Assembly (NCBI RefSeq): GCF_963678635.1
Contig: NC_087069.1
Location: 55,823,175-55,887,174, forward strand
From: Symsagittifera roscoffensis
Lineage: Eukaryota > Xenacoelomorpha > Acoela > Convolutidae
Reading direction: 5' to 3'
Length of the DNA stretch: 64,000 nt
A program made the position numbers and the translations under genes. Shown in pieces: positions 32,166-42,121 of this stretch. The notes below the pieces were generated by a model. It saw only the letters and a program-made list of their open reading frames with translations, made no database searches and had not been told where the DNA came from. Position 1 is the first letter of the stretch. Each line of letters opens with the position of its first letter.

Positions 32166-32392
32166 TTAGACAAGTTATATGACTCGTACCTGTGGATGTA
32201 ATCAAGGGTTTTGGAAAGTTGGAGGAATAGTTCGAGTATAGTGTAGAAAATTAAAAAAATGTTACAAAAAATGATTAGGATTATTAGAAAAGATTCAAGT
32301 ATATCAAAAAGAAATATTATAAAGGTTTCAAGTATTGTAAAAAAATGTTTAAGATTTATGAGTATTTGAGTAACTGATTGAGAGAAGAGCAT
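32162..32392 (-). CDS. orfA, 76-aa hydrophobic protein
   Basis: Starts at ATG 32390-32392. It is mostly Ile, Leu and Phe, with one long or two short membrane segments in the middle and a hydrophilic end LDYIHRYESYNLSK. The N-terminal half is preserved in element 2 (MLFS, FFTIL, IFLFD, LIIF) before a frameshift there. Its stop overlaps the orfB start. Function unknown. Confidence 0.35.
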   Translation of the reverse strand: MLFSQSVTQILINLKHFFTILETFIIFLFDILESFLIILIIFCNIFLIFYTILELFLQLSKTLDYIHRYESYNLSK

Positions 32393-32590
32393 TTAAGAAA
32401 TGATCTCTTGGTCGAATATTTTTTGCTGTTTGAGGCGTTTTTCTAGTGTGGTCGGATTATTTATTAGTTTTTTGACAAGTGGGTTGAGTTTTGTAAAAAA
32501 TTGTTGGGGGCAATTTTCATGGTGACTGGGAGGTCGTCTTTTTCTTTATTTTTGTTTGTCAAATGATCCGGGGTATGGTGAGATTTTTAT

Positions 32591-32633
32591 ACTTTAGGCT
32601 AATTAAAATGTTCATTTTGTTACTTTAGGCTAA
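32591..32633 (-). promoter_or_regulatory. Paired ACTTTAGGCTAA motif between pol and the 3' cassette
   Basis: The 12-mer occurs twice, 31 bases apart (32591-32602 and 32622-32633). The same pair is found 32 bases apart at 50219-50262 and 56957-57000 in element 2, in otherwise less conserved non-coding DNA. It may be a protein-binding or internal promoter signal for the downstream genes; function is inferred only from conservation and position. Confidence 0.45.
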
Positions 32634-32989
32634 GTTAACAAATTTGCTTTGGGGGTATTCGTGGTCTGAGTTGGGGAAATATTGTTGATCTTTGGGTTAT
32701 TAGATAAGGGAGGGGTACGGTATTATGGTGATATTTATTTTAGTTGTCAAGTTGGAGTGATTTGCTTATTTTTGACCTGGAGGTCGTAAAGTTATAGTTA
32801 TAGATGTGCCTGGAGTTCTATATGATTCGTCTAATTGGTCTTAGTTTGAGTTAGAGAAAGTGACGGATTGGATGAATCCTATTGGTCTATTTTGAATTAG
32901 AATTATTACGTACTTGTCAGCATGTTATTTTGAAAAATGTAAATGAAAAATGTTTCGGAGGTTTCAAGATTGTGAAGCAAATGTTAAAA

Positions 32990-35900
32990 TTACTTTTGAA
33001 ATTCTACTTTCTTTAAAATTTTAGATTGGGGGATGAATATTTTATAGTTTTTACGTGGTTGATTTCGGAGTCTTGTTGTTTTTCTATTTTCTGATTTGTC
33101 GATTTGTTCTTGGGGTATTATTTGTTCGGTCATTTTTCTATTTTTTCTTTGTTTTGGGGATTCTTTATGGTTTTGTGCAATGTTTTTGGTGGCGATTGGT
33201 TTTGTGTTTTGATTTTCGGTGGGGTTATCATTTTGTTCTGTGTTTTTCAGATGTGGTTCATTTTGAATGATTTTTAATCCTGTGAAAGAATATAATTGAG
33301 TTAATTCGCGGAGTGCGTATTCTTTTGGGTAATAAGGTAATAGGTTGTTTCGATGTTGAACGATTTCTTTTTTGTTTGAGTCGGTAATTTTATATGTGAC
33401 ATCAGTGGGTTTTGCAATTATTTGGTATGGTCCTTTTCGAAGGGGTTGTAATTTTTTAGAAATTCCTTTTTGAGTATTAAAATTAGGTATTAGAACAAAT
33501 GTTCCAATTTTTAATTTGGAAGCTGGTGTAAAACGTGAATTGATTTGTTCATTAATGTTTTGTCTTTGTAATAACTTTTTTGTTATTTTTTGATAAATTT
33601 CATTGTGTTTTTTATCTCTATTTAGAATCCATTCGGTGTGTGTACCGGAGGCTAGTTTAAGAATTTGTGGGTGATGAAAATGATCTTCATCGTGTGTATG
33701 TAAAGGTAGGTTATAACAAATTGAGTCTTTATTTGGTTGACAATAACCTTGTGCGTTTTTATGAGAATTTGCTGTAAACATTATTGGTTTCCGTGGCTTT
33801 TGGTTAAAAACCATTTCGTATGGTGACATTCCTAAAGTTGTCGTAATTTGTGAATTATACGCTAAGGGAAATAATTTTACATCTGCTGACCATTCTGTAT
33901 ATTTTGTATCATTTCCGTTGATGATACATCTAAGATATTCTTGTAATGAACGGTTCATACCTTCGACTAAGCCGTTTGTCCAAGGTGCATGAGATGTACG
34001 TGGTTTGTGTTTAATGTTATATAATTGACATAGTGTGATAATTTCATTATTTATGAATTCTGTACCGTTGTCTGTAACTAAAATTTCTGGTAGTCCGAAT
34101 TTTGCTATCCAGTGTTCATAGAGTGTTGTGTAAGCGTAATAAGCGTTACAATGTGGTACTGGGTTAAGTGCTACATAATGTGTAAATGCGTCAACAATTA
34201 CCATAATGTAGGAGTTTCCTTCTGATGAGGGTGAAATTGGTCCTTTGGTATCAAATGAGATACGATGGTTAAAGTACAAGCTTTGTCCTTTAAAATCTTG
34301 TTTTTGTGCTATTTGTTTTTGATTTGGGTAAGGTTTATTTAGTTGACATACTATACAGTCATTGCATAGTACTTTTATCCAAATTGGTGCATTTGGGAAA
34401 TAAAAGTTTTGTATAAAATTTGAATATGTTTTTTCTGATCCAGAGTGTCCTTTAATATTTTGTGTATGTGAAATATTAAAAGCTATAAGAATCATACTTA
34501 AAGGGAGACATGGAACTGTAGATTCATTCAGGTTATACTCTAAAAGGTCTGTATTTTCGTTAATTGTTGTGTTGTTAAATTTGCGAAAGTATCGGAGGAG
34601 TGTTTTGTTTCCTAGAATGGTTGAATCTGCTTTGATAGGTTTAGTTTTATATTTGTGCCATGATTTCAGTTGTCGAATTACTGGGTCAAGGTTTTGATAT
34701 TGTTTCAGTGTTGAAATTGTAATTATTTCTGTTGGGGGGAGAAAAATGTTTTCGATTTCTAATTTAGATAAGGGTATTGTATCAAGTGGGTCGTGAAGGT
34801 CAAAAACTTGATTTATTGTGTATTTTGAATCATTTGTTTGTGGTCCTGATAAATTTATTTTATCAGTTAAATCTTCTTTTTCAATTAGTGGAAAATGGTC
34901 TTTTTTAGTTTGGTGTTGTTTTGTTCGTTTTTGTTGGGTGTTATTTTTTATCCATTGAGAATATGGGATTGGTTTGAAAGTTGATGTTCCAAGTAAATCA
35001 ACTTCATAATGATTATTTTGACAATCTAAATAAAGTGGGAAATGTTGTAAACTATTTATTTGTGATTGTTCAATATCAGTTTTTACTGCATATTTGCATT
35101 CCAATCGGGGTGATGTTTCGTTTTCTGCAAGGTAGAATTTTATGTTTTTGGGTATTTCAACTGTTGTTTTTCGTGTAAGTAATTCAGGTGGTGTATTTCG
35201 ACTTAAGGTGTCTGGTAATGCAAGATTTTTTCCTGCAGTCCAAACTATATGTAAGTTTGGAAATTTCATGAGAATTAGTTGAAATCTGTAAACTCGGTGG
35301 TTTGGGTTAGATTTTTGTGTAAAGAGAAAGATGATTGGTTTATGGTCTGTGAATAGAACTGTTGGATGTTTTGATCCAAGTATCAGAAATTCATATTCTG
35401 TCAGTGTATATATTATGGCTGTACATTCTCTCATTAGAGTTGAGAGTCGTAGCTCTGCTTGAGTGAATAATCGAGAATTTGCTGATATGAGGTTCATTTT
35501 ATTTGTACCATTATGTGATTGTAATAGTGCTGCACCGATGCCAAAGTTCGAAGCATCGCACATTGCATAAAATGGTTGATTTGAATCTGGAATTGTGTTT
35601 GAAATTTGTTCAGTTAAAAGTTTCTTTATTTCTTCAAATCGTGTTTGATGTTCTGTGTTCCATTCAAAATTATTTTGTTGTCTAAGGATGTTATAAAATG
35701 GTCGTAGATATAATTGCATTTTATAAACATATTTACTTAAAAAGTTTAACATTCCAAGAAATTCTTGGATTTTCTTTTTATTTGTTGGTGGTTGAAGTTT
35801 TTGAATAGCGTCAATGCGTGATTTCAATGGAGTGATTGTTTTTCTTTCTATATTATGTCCTAAGAATTTAACTCTTGTCAAAAAGAAGTGTGATTTATCG

Positions 35901-36670
35901 GGGGCGGCCTTCAGATTTTCGTTCTGAAGTATTTGGTGATATTTTTCTAAAACATTGAACATCTCGTCTTTTGTTTGTGATTGCATAAAAACATCGTCTA
36001 AATAGGTGATTGCGTTTTTCTTGAGTATCAGTGGTCTAAAAATTTTGCTCATAAAAGCTGAAAATGCTGCTGGTCCTATGGATATTCCATAGAATAAGCG
36101 GTTGAATTCATATTGTTGGTTTCCGATAACGAATTGTGTTAAACGTCGTGATTGTTCATCTAGTGGCATTTGATTGTATGCACTATTCATATCGGCGGTT
36201 GTAAAGTATTTGCCGTTTATTTTTGTTAAAATAACTTGTATTGGTTCAATGGGCCAATTACATTTTGATTCATCTATAAGTGAATTGAGGTATCTAGCAT
36301 CGAGAACGATTTTTAATGATTCTCCTTTAGCTAGAATGATAACGGGGTTGATAAATGTGTTGCCTTTTGGTTGTTCTTCTTTATTAACTGGTGATATAAT
36401 GTTGTATTGTTCTAAAATATCGAGTAATCTGTTTACTTTATCATGTAAGTGAATTGGTACTTTACTTGCTCTCTGTTTTTTGAAAACTGCGTTTGGTTTT
36501 AACGGGAGATGTAGTGATGAACTGATTTTTCTTTTTAGTGTTTGTCGTTTTGTTCGAATGTATCCAACTGTTTGTGTATGAGGTGTGATTACAAGGTCGT
36601 ATTTTTTGTTATCTATTTCACAATTGTGTAAAACGATTGTTTGTTTATTTCCTAGGTTTTTAAATGACAT
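32990..36670 (-). CDS. pol: Ty3/gypsy-like Pol: RT, RNase H, integrase (1226 aa, intact, no protease)
   Basis: RT at about residues 55-280: VLDARYLN, FTTADMNSAYNQMPL, YLDD at 223-226 and VKFLGHNI. RNase H at 365-490: MCDASNFGIGA (D372), E415, TDHKPI (D442) and LPDTLSR (D487). After a 150-residue spacer the integrase has an H735/H742 and C772/C775 finger, then D807 (SFDTKG), D867 (TDNGTEF) and E903 (LVEGMNR), a perfect D,D-35-E. A GPY/F-type C-terminal module (LRKGPYQII) is at about 1090. All catalytic residues are present. The first 47 residues replace the protease-RT linker seen in element 2; no protease or gag precedes. It copies element RNA into DNA and integrates it. Confidence 0.92.
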   Translation of the reverse strand: MSFKNLGNKQTIVLHNCEIDNKKYDLVITPHTQTVGYIRTKRQTLKRKISSSLHLPLKPNAVFKKQRASKVPIHLHDKVNRLLDILEQYNIISPVNKEEQPKGNTFINPVIILAKGESLKIVLDARYLNSLIDESKCNWPIEPIQVILTKINGKYFTTADMNSAYNQMPLDEQSRRLTQFVIGNQQYEFNRLFYGISIGPAAFSAFMSKIFRPLILKKNAITYLDDVFMQSQTKDEMFNVLEKYHQILQNENLKAAPDKSHFFLTRVKFLGHNIERKTITPLKSRIDAIQKLQPPTNKKKIQEFLGMLNFLSKYVYKMQLYLRPFYNILRQQNNFEWNTEHQTRFEEIKKLLTEQISNTIPDSNQPFYAMCDASNFGIGAALLQSHNGTNKMNLISANSRLFTQAELRLSTLMRECTAIIYTLTEYEFLILGSKHPTVLFTDHKPIIFLFTQKSNPNHRVYRFQLILMKFPNLHIVWTAGKNLALPDTLSRNTPPELLTRKTTVEIPKNIKFYLAENETSPRLECKYAVKTDIEQSQINSLQHFPLYLDCQNNHYEVDLLGTSTFKPIPYSQWIKNNTQQKRTKQHQTKKDHFPLIEKEDLTDKINLSGPQTNDSKYTINQVFDLHDPLDTIPLSKLEIENIFLPPTEIITISTLKQYQNLDPVIRQLKSWHKYKTKPIKADSTILGNKTLLRYFRKFNNTTINENTDLLEYNLNESTVPCLPLSMILIAFNISHTQNIKGHSGSEKTYSNFIQNFYFPNAPIWIKVLCNDCIVCQLNKPYPNQKQIAQKQDFKGQSLYFNHRISFDTKGPISPSSEGNSYIMVIVDAFTHYVALNPVPHCNAYYAYTTLYEHWIAKFGLPEILVTDNGTEFINNEIITLCQLYNIKHKPRTSHAPWTNGLVEGMNRSLQEYLRCIINGNDTKYTEWSADVKLFPLAYNSQITTTLGMSPYEMVFNQKPRKPIMFTANSHKNAQGYCQPNKDSICYNLPLHTHDEDHFHHPQILKLASGTHTEWILNRDKKHNEIYQKITKKLLQRQNINEQINSRFTPASKLKIGTFVLIPNFNTQKGISKKLQPLRKGPYQIIAKPTDVTYKITDSNKKEIVQHRNNLLPYYPKEYALRELTQLYSFTGLKIIQNEPHLKNTEQNDNPTENQNTKPIATKNIAQNHKESPKQRKNRKMTEQIIPQEQIDKSENRKTTRLRNQPRKNYKIFIPQSKILKKVEFQK

Positions 36671-37903
36671 AAGGTTTAGGATGACGGATGCAAAAGGTTG
36701 TTAAATGATTTCTATTTTCCTAAACTGTTAGTTCTTACGATTTTTTGGTTAGCTTAACCTGGGTCTATTTGTTCGGGGTTGGAGAGAAAAGTATATCGAT
36801 TCCGAAGAATGATTTTTACTTTCTCGTGGCTAGTATAAGTTAAGGTGTTAACTTACTTAATCTTACTTAGGGGTAGTGATTGTGTTCAAGGGTTGGAGAA
36901 TAGTAAATCGATCCACAAGGTTCAGGTATAATTAGAACGCGAGTAGTTCGTTAGATACTATTTTAAACTTACTAAGTCTAAGATTTATCCTGGGTCTGGT
37001 AAGAGGGGGGGTCAAGTGAAGGATGAATAACCGAAGTTCTTCACTGTTTATCCTAATTTGAATGATTAGTTTTGTTTAAAAATTTCTATTAGTCTTAGGT
37101 CTTTAGAAAGGGTTGGGTAGTGAATCGACGTTTGAGGTCGTTAGACACTAATTAAGTGGGTGGGGGAGAACAAAGTTGTTCTGTTTGATCCAAGGATAAG
37201 CCTTGATGATCAAATTTGAAATTTAATTAAGTAGAAAATGATTTAAGATCCAAGGATAAGCCTTGATGATCTGGTTTTAAAATTAAGTGAATTTAAGTTT
37301 TAATAAAATTTTAAATGTGTGTAAAGGAAAGATTTAGTGTTTTGATGATATTAGTGGGTTTATGATTGCTGTTATGTTTTAGGTGATGGAGCTGGAACAA
37401 CAGGATGATTTATGATTACTAACCATTTATTGTCATGCTACTAATTTTTATTTTTTATTTTTCAATAAATATTTTTCAAACATATTTTGTATATTACTGC
37501 AGAGTTTTAGGAAAACGATCTTAGATCTTTTTATCAATCGTTATTGTATATTAATAATTTTGTTTAGCGCCTGAAATGATTTTGAAGATTAACTTCAAGG
37601 TTTTATGTTTGCAAATGAAAATCTAAATTCATTGCCAGTAATATTCTAAATATAAAAGTTTGTTCTGGTTTTTGCCTAACTATCATATAGCTATATGGCA
37701 AGTTTCTACTTTGTCGTATGTCGTCTCTGGTTCGAGGTCTTCTTCCAATTCCGGGTAGTTCTGTTATGGTTCGGAATATTGGCTCTGATCTATTGAGTCG
37801 TAGAGACATTTCGATTAAATTATTGTCGTATAACATTTTGTAAATGTTTTTGTCTAATTTCTAATCTATTTTGGTTAATTCTAAGCTATTAAGGTCTTGT
37901 TCG
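36671..37903 (-). other. Leader of element 1 without gag
   Basis: The 1.2 kb between the primer site and pol holds no Gag-like frame, no CCHC knuckle and no protease motif. A 28-base motif (GATCCAAGGATAAGCCTTGA and following bases) is repeated with exact 60-base spacing at about 37187 and 37247. Confidence 0.65.
36851..36972 (-). promoter_or_regulatory. Candidate 5' splice donors in the leader
   Basis: The minus strand has GTAAGT at 36856-36851 and 36972-36967 and GTAAGA at 36866-36861. They could join the leader to orfC or another downstream acceptor. Sequence match only. Confidence 0.25.
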
Positions 37904-37921
37904 AGACTTATGGTCGCACCA
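37904..37921 (-). promoter_or_regulatory. tRNA primer-binding site of element 1
   Basis: Two bases inside the 5' LTR the minus strand reads TGGTGCGACCATAAGTCT. It begins TGG, as required to pair with a tRNA ending ...GGTCGCACCA. I cannot say which tRNA this is. Confidence 0.7.
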
Positions 37922-37923
37922 GA

Positions 37924-38333
37924 TGAGTTAGGACCGATGTGGTTAACTCATAGAGTAATTTCGGATAGGGTACACCGTCTGCTCGTCACGCTATCTTATT
38001 TTCGGCCGGATAGATTCGTGCAACTTCTTAGTCTAATACCGATCCTAATCTTACTCTTATACTATCTAGTCTCAGGTTGTTTAACTAGTCTCTGCTAGGC
38101 TCAATAGATCTAGGGTATACTGGTTTATTGCGGCTGCTGAAGTGCTCGGGAGAGTCCAACTAATTTCTAAGTTAAATTCAAATCTCTCTGGTGCTGAAAT
38201 TACAAGTAACTTCAGCACTTACAAATAAGTGGGTTGTTAGTTAGATGGATCATGATTGGTTAATATTAAATACTTTACATTGGTAAAACATTTAATTTAT
38301 CCAATCATAAAATGTAGTTTAGATCAGGTTCCA
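37924..38333 (-). repeat. 5' LTR of element 1 (410 bp)
   Basis: Matches 24402-24811 at 409 of 410 positions by eye. AATAAA on the minus strand at 38124-38129. The primer-binding site lies next to it on the internal side and CGAA lies outside. Confidence 0.92.
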
Positions 38334-38337
38334 CGAA
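38334..38337. repeat. Target site duplication of element 1, right copy (CGAA)
   Basis: Repeats 24398-24401. Confidence 0.85.
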
Positions 38338-38997
38338 TGATTTTAGACTGCATAAGTAATTGAAATTATCCAACTTTTATTATTCAGTTTGAAGCAAAAA
38401 AAAATGACGTCATTCGCTCAACGCCGAGTGAGTTCTGATTCTTCAAGTACACTTCCTTCACAGACATGAGTCCAAAAACTGGATAGACAGACACGGAAGA
38501 AATTGACTTCAAAATTGTCGTTTTCAGTGGCCCATCACCAGAAGGCTCAATTTACCGTCTGCTTCATCCTGTCTCAAACCCTAAGAAATTGGGAAAGTCT
38601 CGAAGATGGTAACACTAGTCCGAAGTTTCGGAGTATCTCGATTCTCCGAAAACAGTTCTCTCGTCCTTATTTTTTAGCGAGTAATAAGCTACAATGGTAC
38701 CGAAAAATTACGTTTTTCAGCGATAAATTAGCAATTTTTTTATCGGTAACTTAGCACAGTTTTTTTGAGTTTTTTAATAGGTAAATCATCTATCAATTAT
38801 CGCTATTGTATCAATTTTTTTGATAATGAAGCGCTAATTAATTTATATATGAAATAGCACGGAAAAATCCATGAAAATCTTACTAAGATGGGTTTGCAAT
38901 TTTTCATCGATAATCATAACTGGGACTTCAACCCGGGGAGCCCATTCTTATTCATTCAACAAGTCCCGGATCGGCCACAACAAATTCCCGTTTCCTT
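38338..38997. other. Non-coding right flank of element 1
   Basis: No gene. Contains ATTATCGC/AGCGCTAAT motifs (38690-38850) and TTCAACCCGGGG at about 38922, inverse counterparts of motifs in the left flank at 24064-24260. Confidence 0.5.
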
Positions 38998-39611
38998 CCC
39001 GCACCGGAGTTCCATGGATAATAATCGATTATGATAGAAATTTGTTGTCTAAAATATTGTCATTATAATCCACTGTTGTTGCAAGTTTAGGCCACGAAAT
39101 TGATTATGTCATTCCAATTGATTATTTTCGTAAAAACACAATCCATGGGTTAAACGGACGAGGGGTAAACTGAGGAAGGGGGTTGTTAAAAAGGAAAAGG
39201 GGGTGATGGAGCTTACGTAGTATAGAAAAGTAGAGAAAACTTTAATAAATAAAACTTATGTGCAATGTAAAAACTTATGAAATGTAATACAAAGCAACTG
39301 CACGAAACAGAGATAAAATAACTTTGAAAAAAATTGGCAAAATCCATAAATTATTCTCAAGAAATACGGTATAATCGATTATAATCTGTTTATAATGGAT
39401 TATATTGATTGAAAAAATTTTTATGATTATAATCTATTTTTAATAGATTATAATCGATTATAATCGATTATAATGGATTATATTGATACAAAAAATACTA
39501 GGATTATAATCCAATTTTCATGGATTTTAATCAATTATTTATGGAATTTTGTAGATACTGACTATAAAATGACAATATAATCGAATATTATCCATGGAAC
39601 TCCAGTGCGGG
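38998..39611. mobile_element. Complete palindromic MITE, 614 bp
   Basis: Inverted ends of about 35 bp: left CCCGCACCGGAGTTCCATGG; right, read inward on the other strand, CCCGCACTGGAGTTCCATGG. Both run into GATAATA and CGATTAT with only two mismatches over the arm. The interior is dense in ATAATCGATTAT and has a small G-rich GGGGTAAACTGAGG array at 39160-39210. It encodes no protein. I see no clear target duplication. Confidence 0.8.
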
Positions 39612-40734
39612 TTTAGCTTTCGATTAATACGATTTGCATGAAGTTTTCCTTATTTTGAAACTTTTAAGAGAAACCTTCTTAAGCATCTTTTTCCTGAAAA
39701 AAAACAATCTATAAAATAACATTACGAGGCCAAACTGTCCACTGGATAGGCGCAGAATTTTCTGTCTGTATGATCCTGGATTTCAGAGACAAGTCTTTAA
39801 ACATGTTAAAACTTTGTCGGAATGATTGAACTCAATGAAAGAACAAAAAAGAATAAAGGGAGCCTCCTTGTTGCGGGATCCGCTTATAGTTCACAAAATA
39901 CACAGTTTGGCCTCGTAATGAAGAAAACTAGAAAACGAAACGGGGTTCACCTCCATTTCTGCGTAGAATTTCCAGGAACTTTTTCTTGTTTTGGCATAAA
40001 GTCAGCGTATCGTAAAAAATAAAAAAAAATTTCAAAAAAATGCTATTTATACAGCTTCTAAATAATTTTTTTCAACTGCAAATCGAACTTTGCACTGAAA
40101 AACATTTTCCAAAAAAAAATTTATCAAGCAAAATTTAATTTTTTGTGTGCGTAACATAGTCCTGGATACACAAAAATTGTTTTTTTTTCTGTTTCTCTGC
40201 ATAAGTTTTTCAAACGGGCTAAAAGTTTCTATTTCTTTTCTAAGGCAAGTTTATATATGCCATGATCAATGTCTGATAATTTGAAAATTCTAATTTTGAA
40301 ATTATTTATCTTTGGAAATTTTTGCTAGAATTTTAAACTTTGATATTATCAGCATATGATTTGTAAAGAGAGCTCTTAAACAATACAAGTCGGTTCCAAT
40401 GTATTGTAAATGCCATACGATCAACACTTTGGTGACTCTAGTTTCGAATAAACTATCGTTTTAGTCACTTGTGTTCTGTAACGAGTAACATCTGTCACAT
40501 CCCTAGTAATTTGGGAAACAAAGTTACAAAAATTTTTTTTCTTTTTGGTTCATGGAAAAAAGCTTGTCCTATAATTTCCATATATAAAAAATGCTTATCA
40601 AACAATTTCCGTTTTTTAAAAACGCTTGTCGTAGAGTTTTCTTAACATTTTCTGCATCAATAGAATTGTACGAAATTGTATGATTTGCCTTTTTTTATGA
40701 ATGAAAATTGTATAACAGTCATTTTTGGTCAACC
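39612..40734. other. Non-coding stretch
   Basis: AT-rich. No gene, RNA or repeat boundary recognised. Confidence 0.5.
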
Positions 40735-42060
40735 CGGGAATCTTGCTCAGGTCTGAATATGGATTAGAGATTTGCCTGTTGTCATTTGCTTCGACAAACA
40801 CGCCTCTGTAACAGAATACAATTCACTGATACCCGGGGCCGAGGTTTGCGACTCATGTTGTGACTGAAATGGGTCGCCGAAATGAGCTTTCCGCAACCAA
40901 AATTCCTCACTCCCGCCTGAAACTTGAGTCAAGTAGCTCACTCCCGCCGAATTCTCAAAGTCTCAACATGGTTCGCGCAAAGTTGCACATTGCTGGGTTG
41001 AGCAAAAGGACTTTCATACAGTTTCATACTATGCAAACAATCTTATCATACTTTTTCATACTATTTCATAGACCAAAAAAGCAGTATAAAAATCGTATGG
41101 CAAGCTTTTTTTTTCCGTATTACGAAGCATTTTTTACCCATTTTGGAAAATCAAATAACAAATTTTTTTGCCATACTGTTTATCACAAAGTTTTTTTGAA
41201 AATAGCAAAAGCCATTTTTGTAGCATGGAAATGTAGGATGAGCATTTTTCCATATTGTGAAAATATATGACAAGCATTTTTTTCAAAATGTAAATTTCAA
41301 TAAAATTCTGTTTTAAAATTTTGTGTTTCATCCCAAATACACGAACCAAGAATTTTTTTATAAGAAAACACAGAGTCTAACCAGCAGTTACCACCCAGAT
41401 AAACTGCATTTGGTGATATTGACCATGTGCGTTAAATTTAACATTTTTCACACAGAATTATTTTTTCTTACAGAAACACTCAAACGGGACAACATTATGG
41501 ACAAAAATTCAAATTATGCAAGCATTCCAAAACAAATTACCTCAATTTTGAATTTTCTCTATGAAAATTGTTCGATCAGCAATTGTTCGTTGAATATATT
41601 TTTCGATGCCAAATTTGCTCTCAGATAACAAAAATTGCCACCAATTTGTTTTGTTTGAGTTTTACACCAATTTAATATGCTCAAAGAAAACGTTCAATTG
41701 AAAAAAAGCTTGCTTCGGAATTTTCTTTTATAGACTCGAGATACGAGATTGTGCAATATGCATTTTTCTTGCATGGAAATCAACACGCGTTGGTAAAATA
41801 AGTCGCGTAAAGTGGGTTGCACAAGATCTCACAAGGCTAAATTAGGTCGTGCAAGGACCCTCAAAATGGGCCACTTAAAGTCGAACATGGTTCGCTTAAA
41901 GTTGCAACATAACTTGCATAAAAAAAGTCACAGCACGGGTCGAGCAAAGTTGCAAATAGTCGCTTAAAGTCGCAACTATCTTGGGGAAAATATGAGTCGC
42001 AAAATGGGGCTTGCAAAGCAAAATTCGCAACATGGGTCATGCAATATAAAAAATCTCGAA
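40735..42060. repeat. Region with GTCGC-rich degenerate repeats at both sides
   Basis: 40820-41010 and 41780-42050 carry degenerate units such as GTCGCTTAAAGTCGCAAC and GGTTCGCGCAAAGTTGCA around an AT-rich centre. The units run in the same direction on both sides, so this is not a simple inverted repeat. Similar patches occur at 10230-10450, 16990-17150 and 18060-18260. It is probably an old non-autonomous element. Confidence 0.4.
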
Positions 42061-42113
42061 CTTTCAAAATTATGCTTCGTTTTCTGAATTGCATTTTCAG
42101 ACTAGTGTACATC

Positions 42114-42121
42114 TGGTTGAC
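42114..42121. repeat. Target duplication TGGTTGAC of the hAT MITE, left
   Basis: Perfect copy of 42543-42550. Eight bases is the length produced by hAT transposases. Confidence 0.85.

Larger units (their letters stand above)
24402..38333 (-). mobile_element. Element 1: recent 13.9-kb env-bearing Ty3/gypsy-like retrotransposon without gag and protease
   Basis: Bounded by two 410-bp TG...CA LTRs differing at one position and by a perfect CGAA duplication, so both ends and the young age are well supported. On the minus strand the order is 5' LTR, primer site, 1.2-kb leader, pol, orfA, orfB, orfC, env-like gene, orfE, 3' LTR. Element 2 has gag and protease in front of pol; here they are absent, so packaging must have come from another copy. 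The two elements show clear homology throughout the 3' cassette and pol. Confidence 0.9.

Noticed and set aside
32591-32633. Nematode-type telomere repeat (TTAGGC inside ACTTTAGGCTAA)
   Set aside because: Only two isolated occurrences at 31-base spacing; no tandem TTAGGC array.
40860-41270. 136-residue plus-strand frame
   Set aside because: Covers degenerate repeats and T-rich DNA; no recognisable protein.
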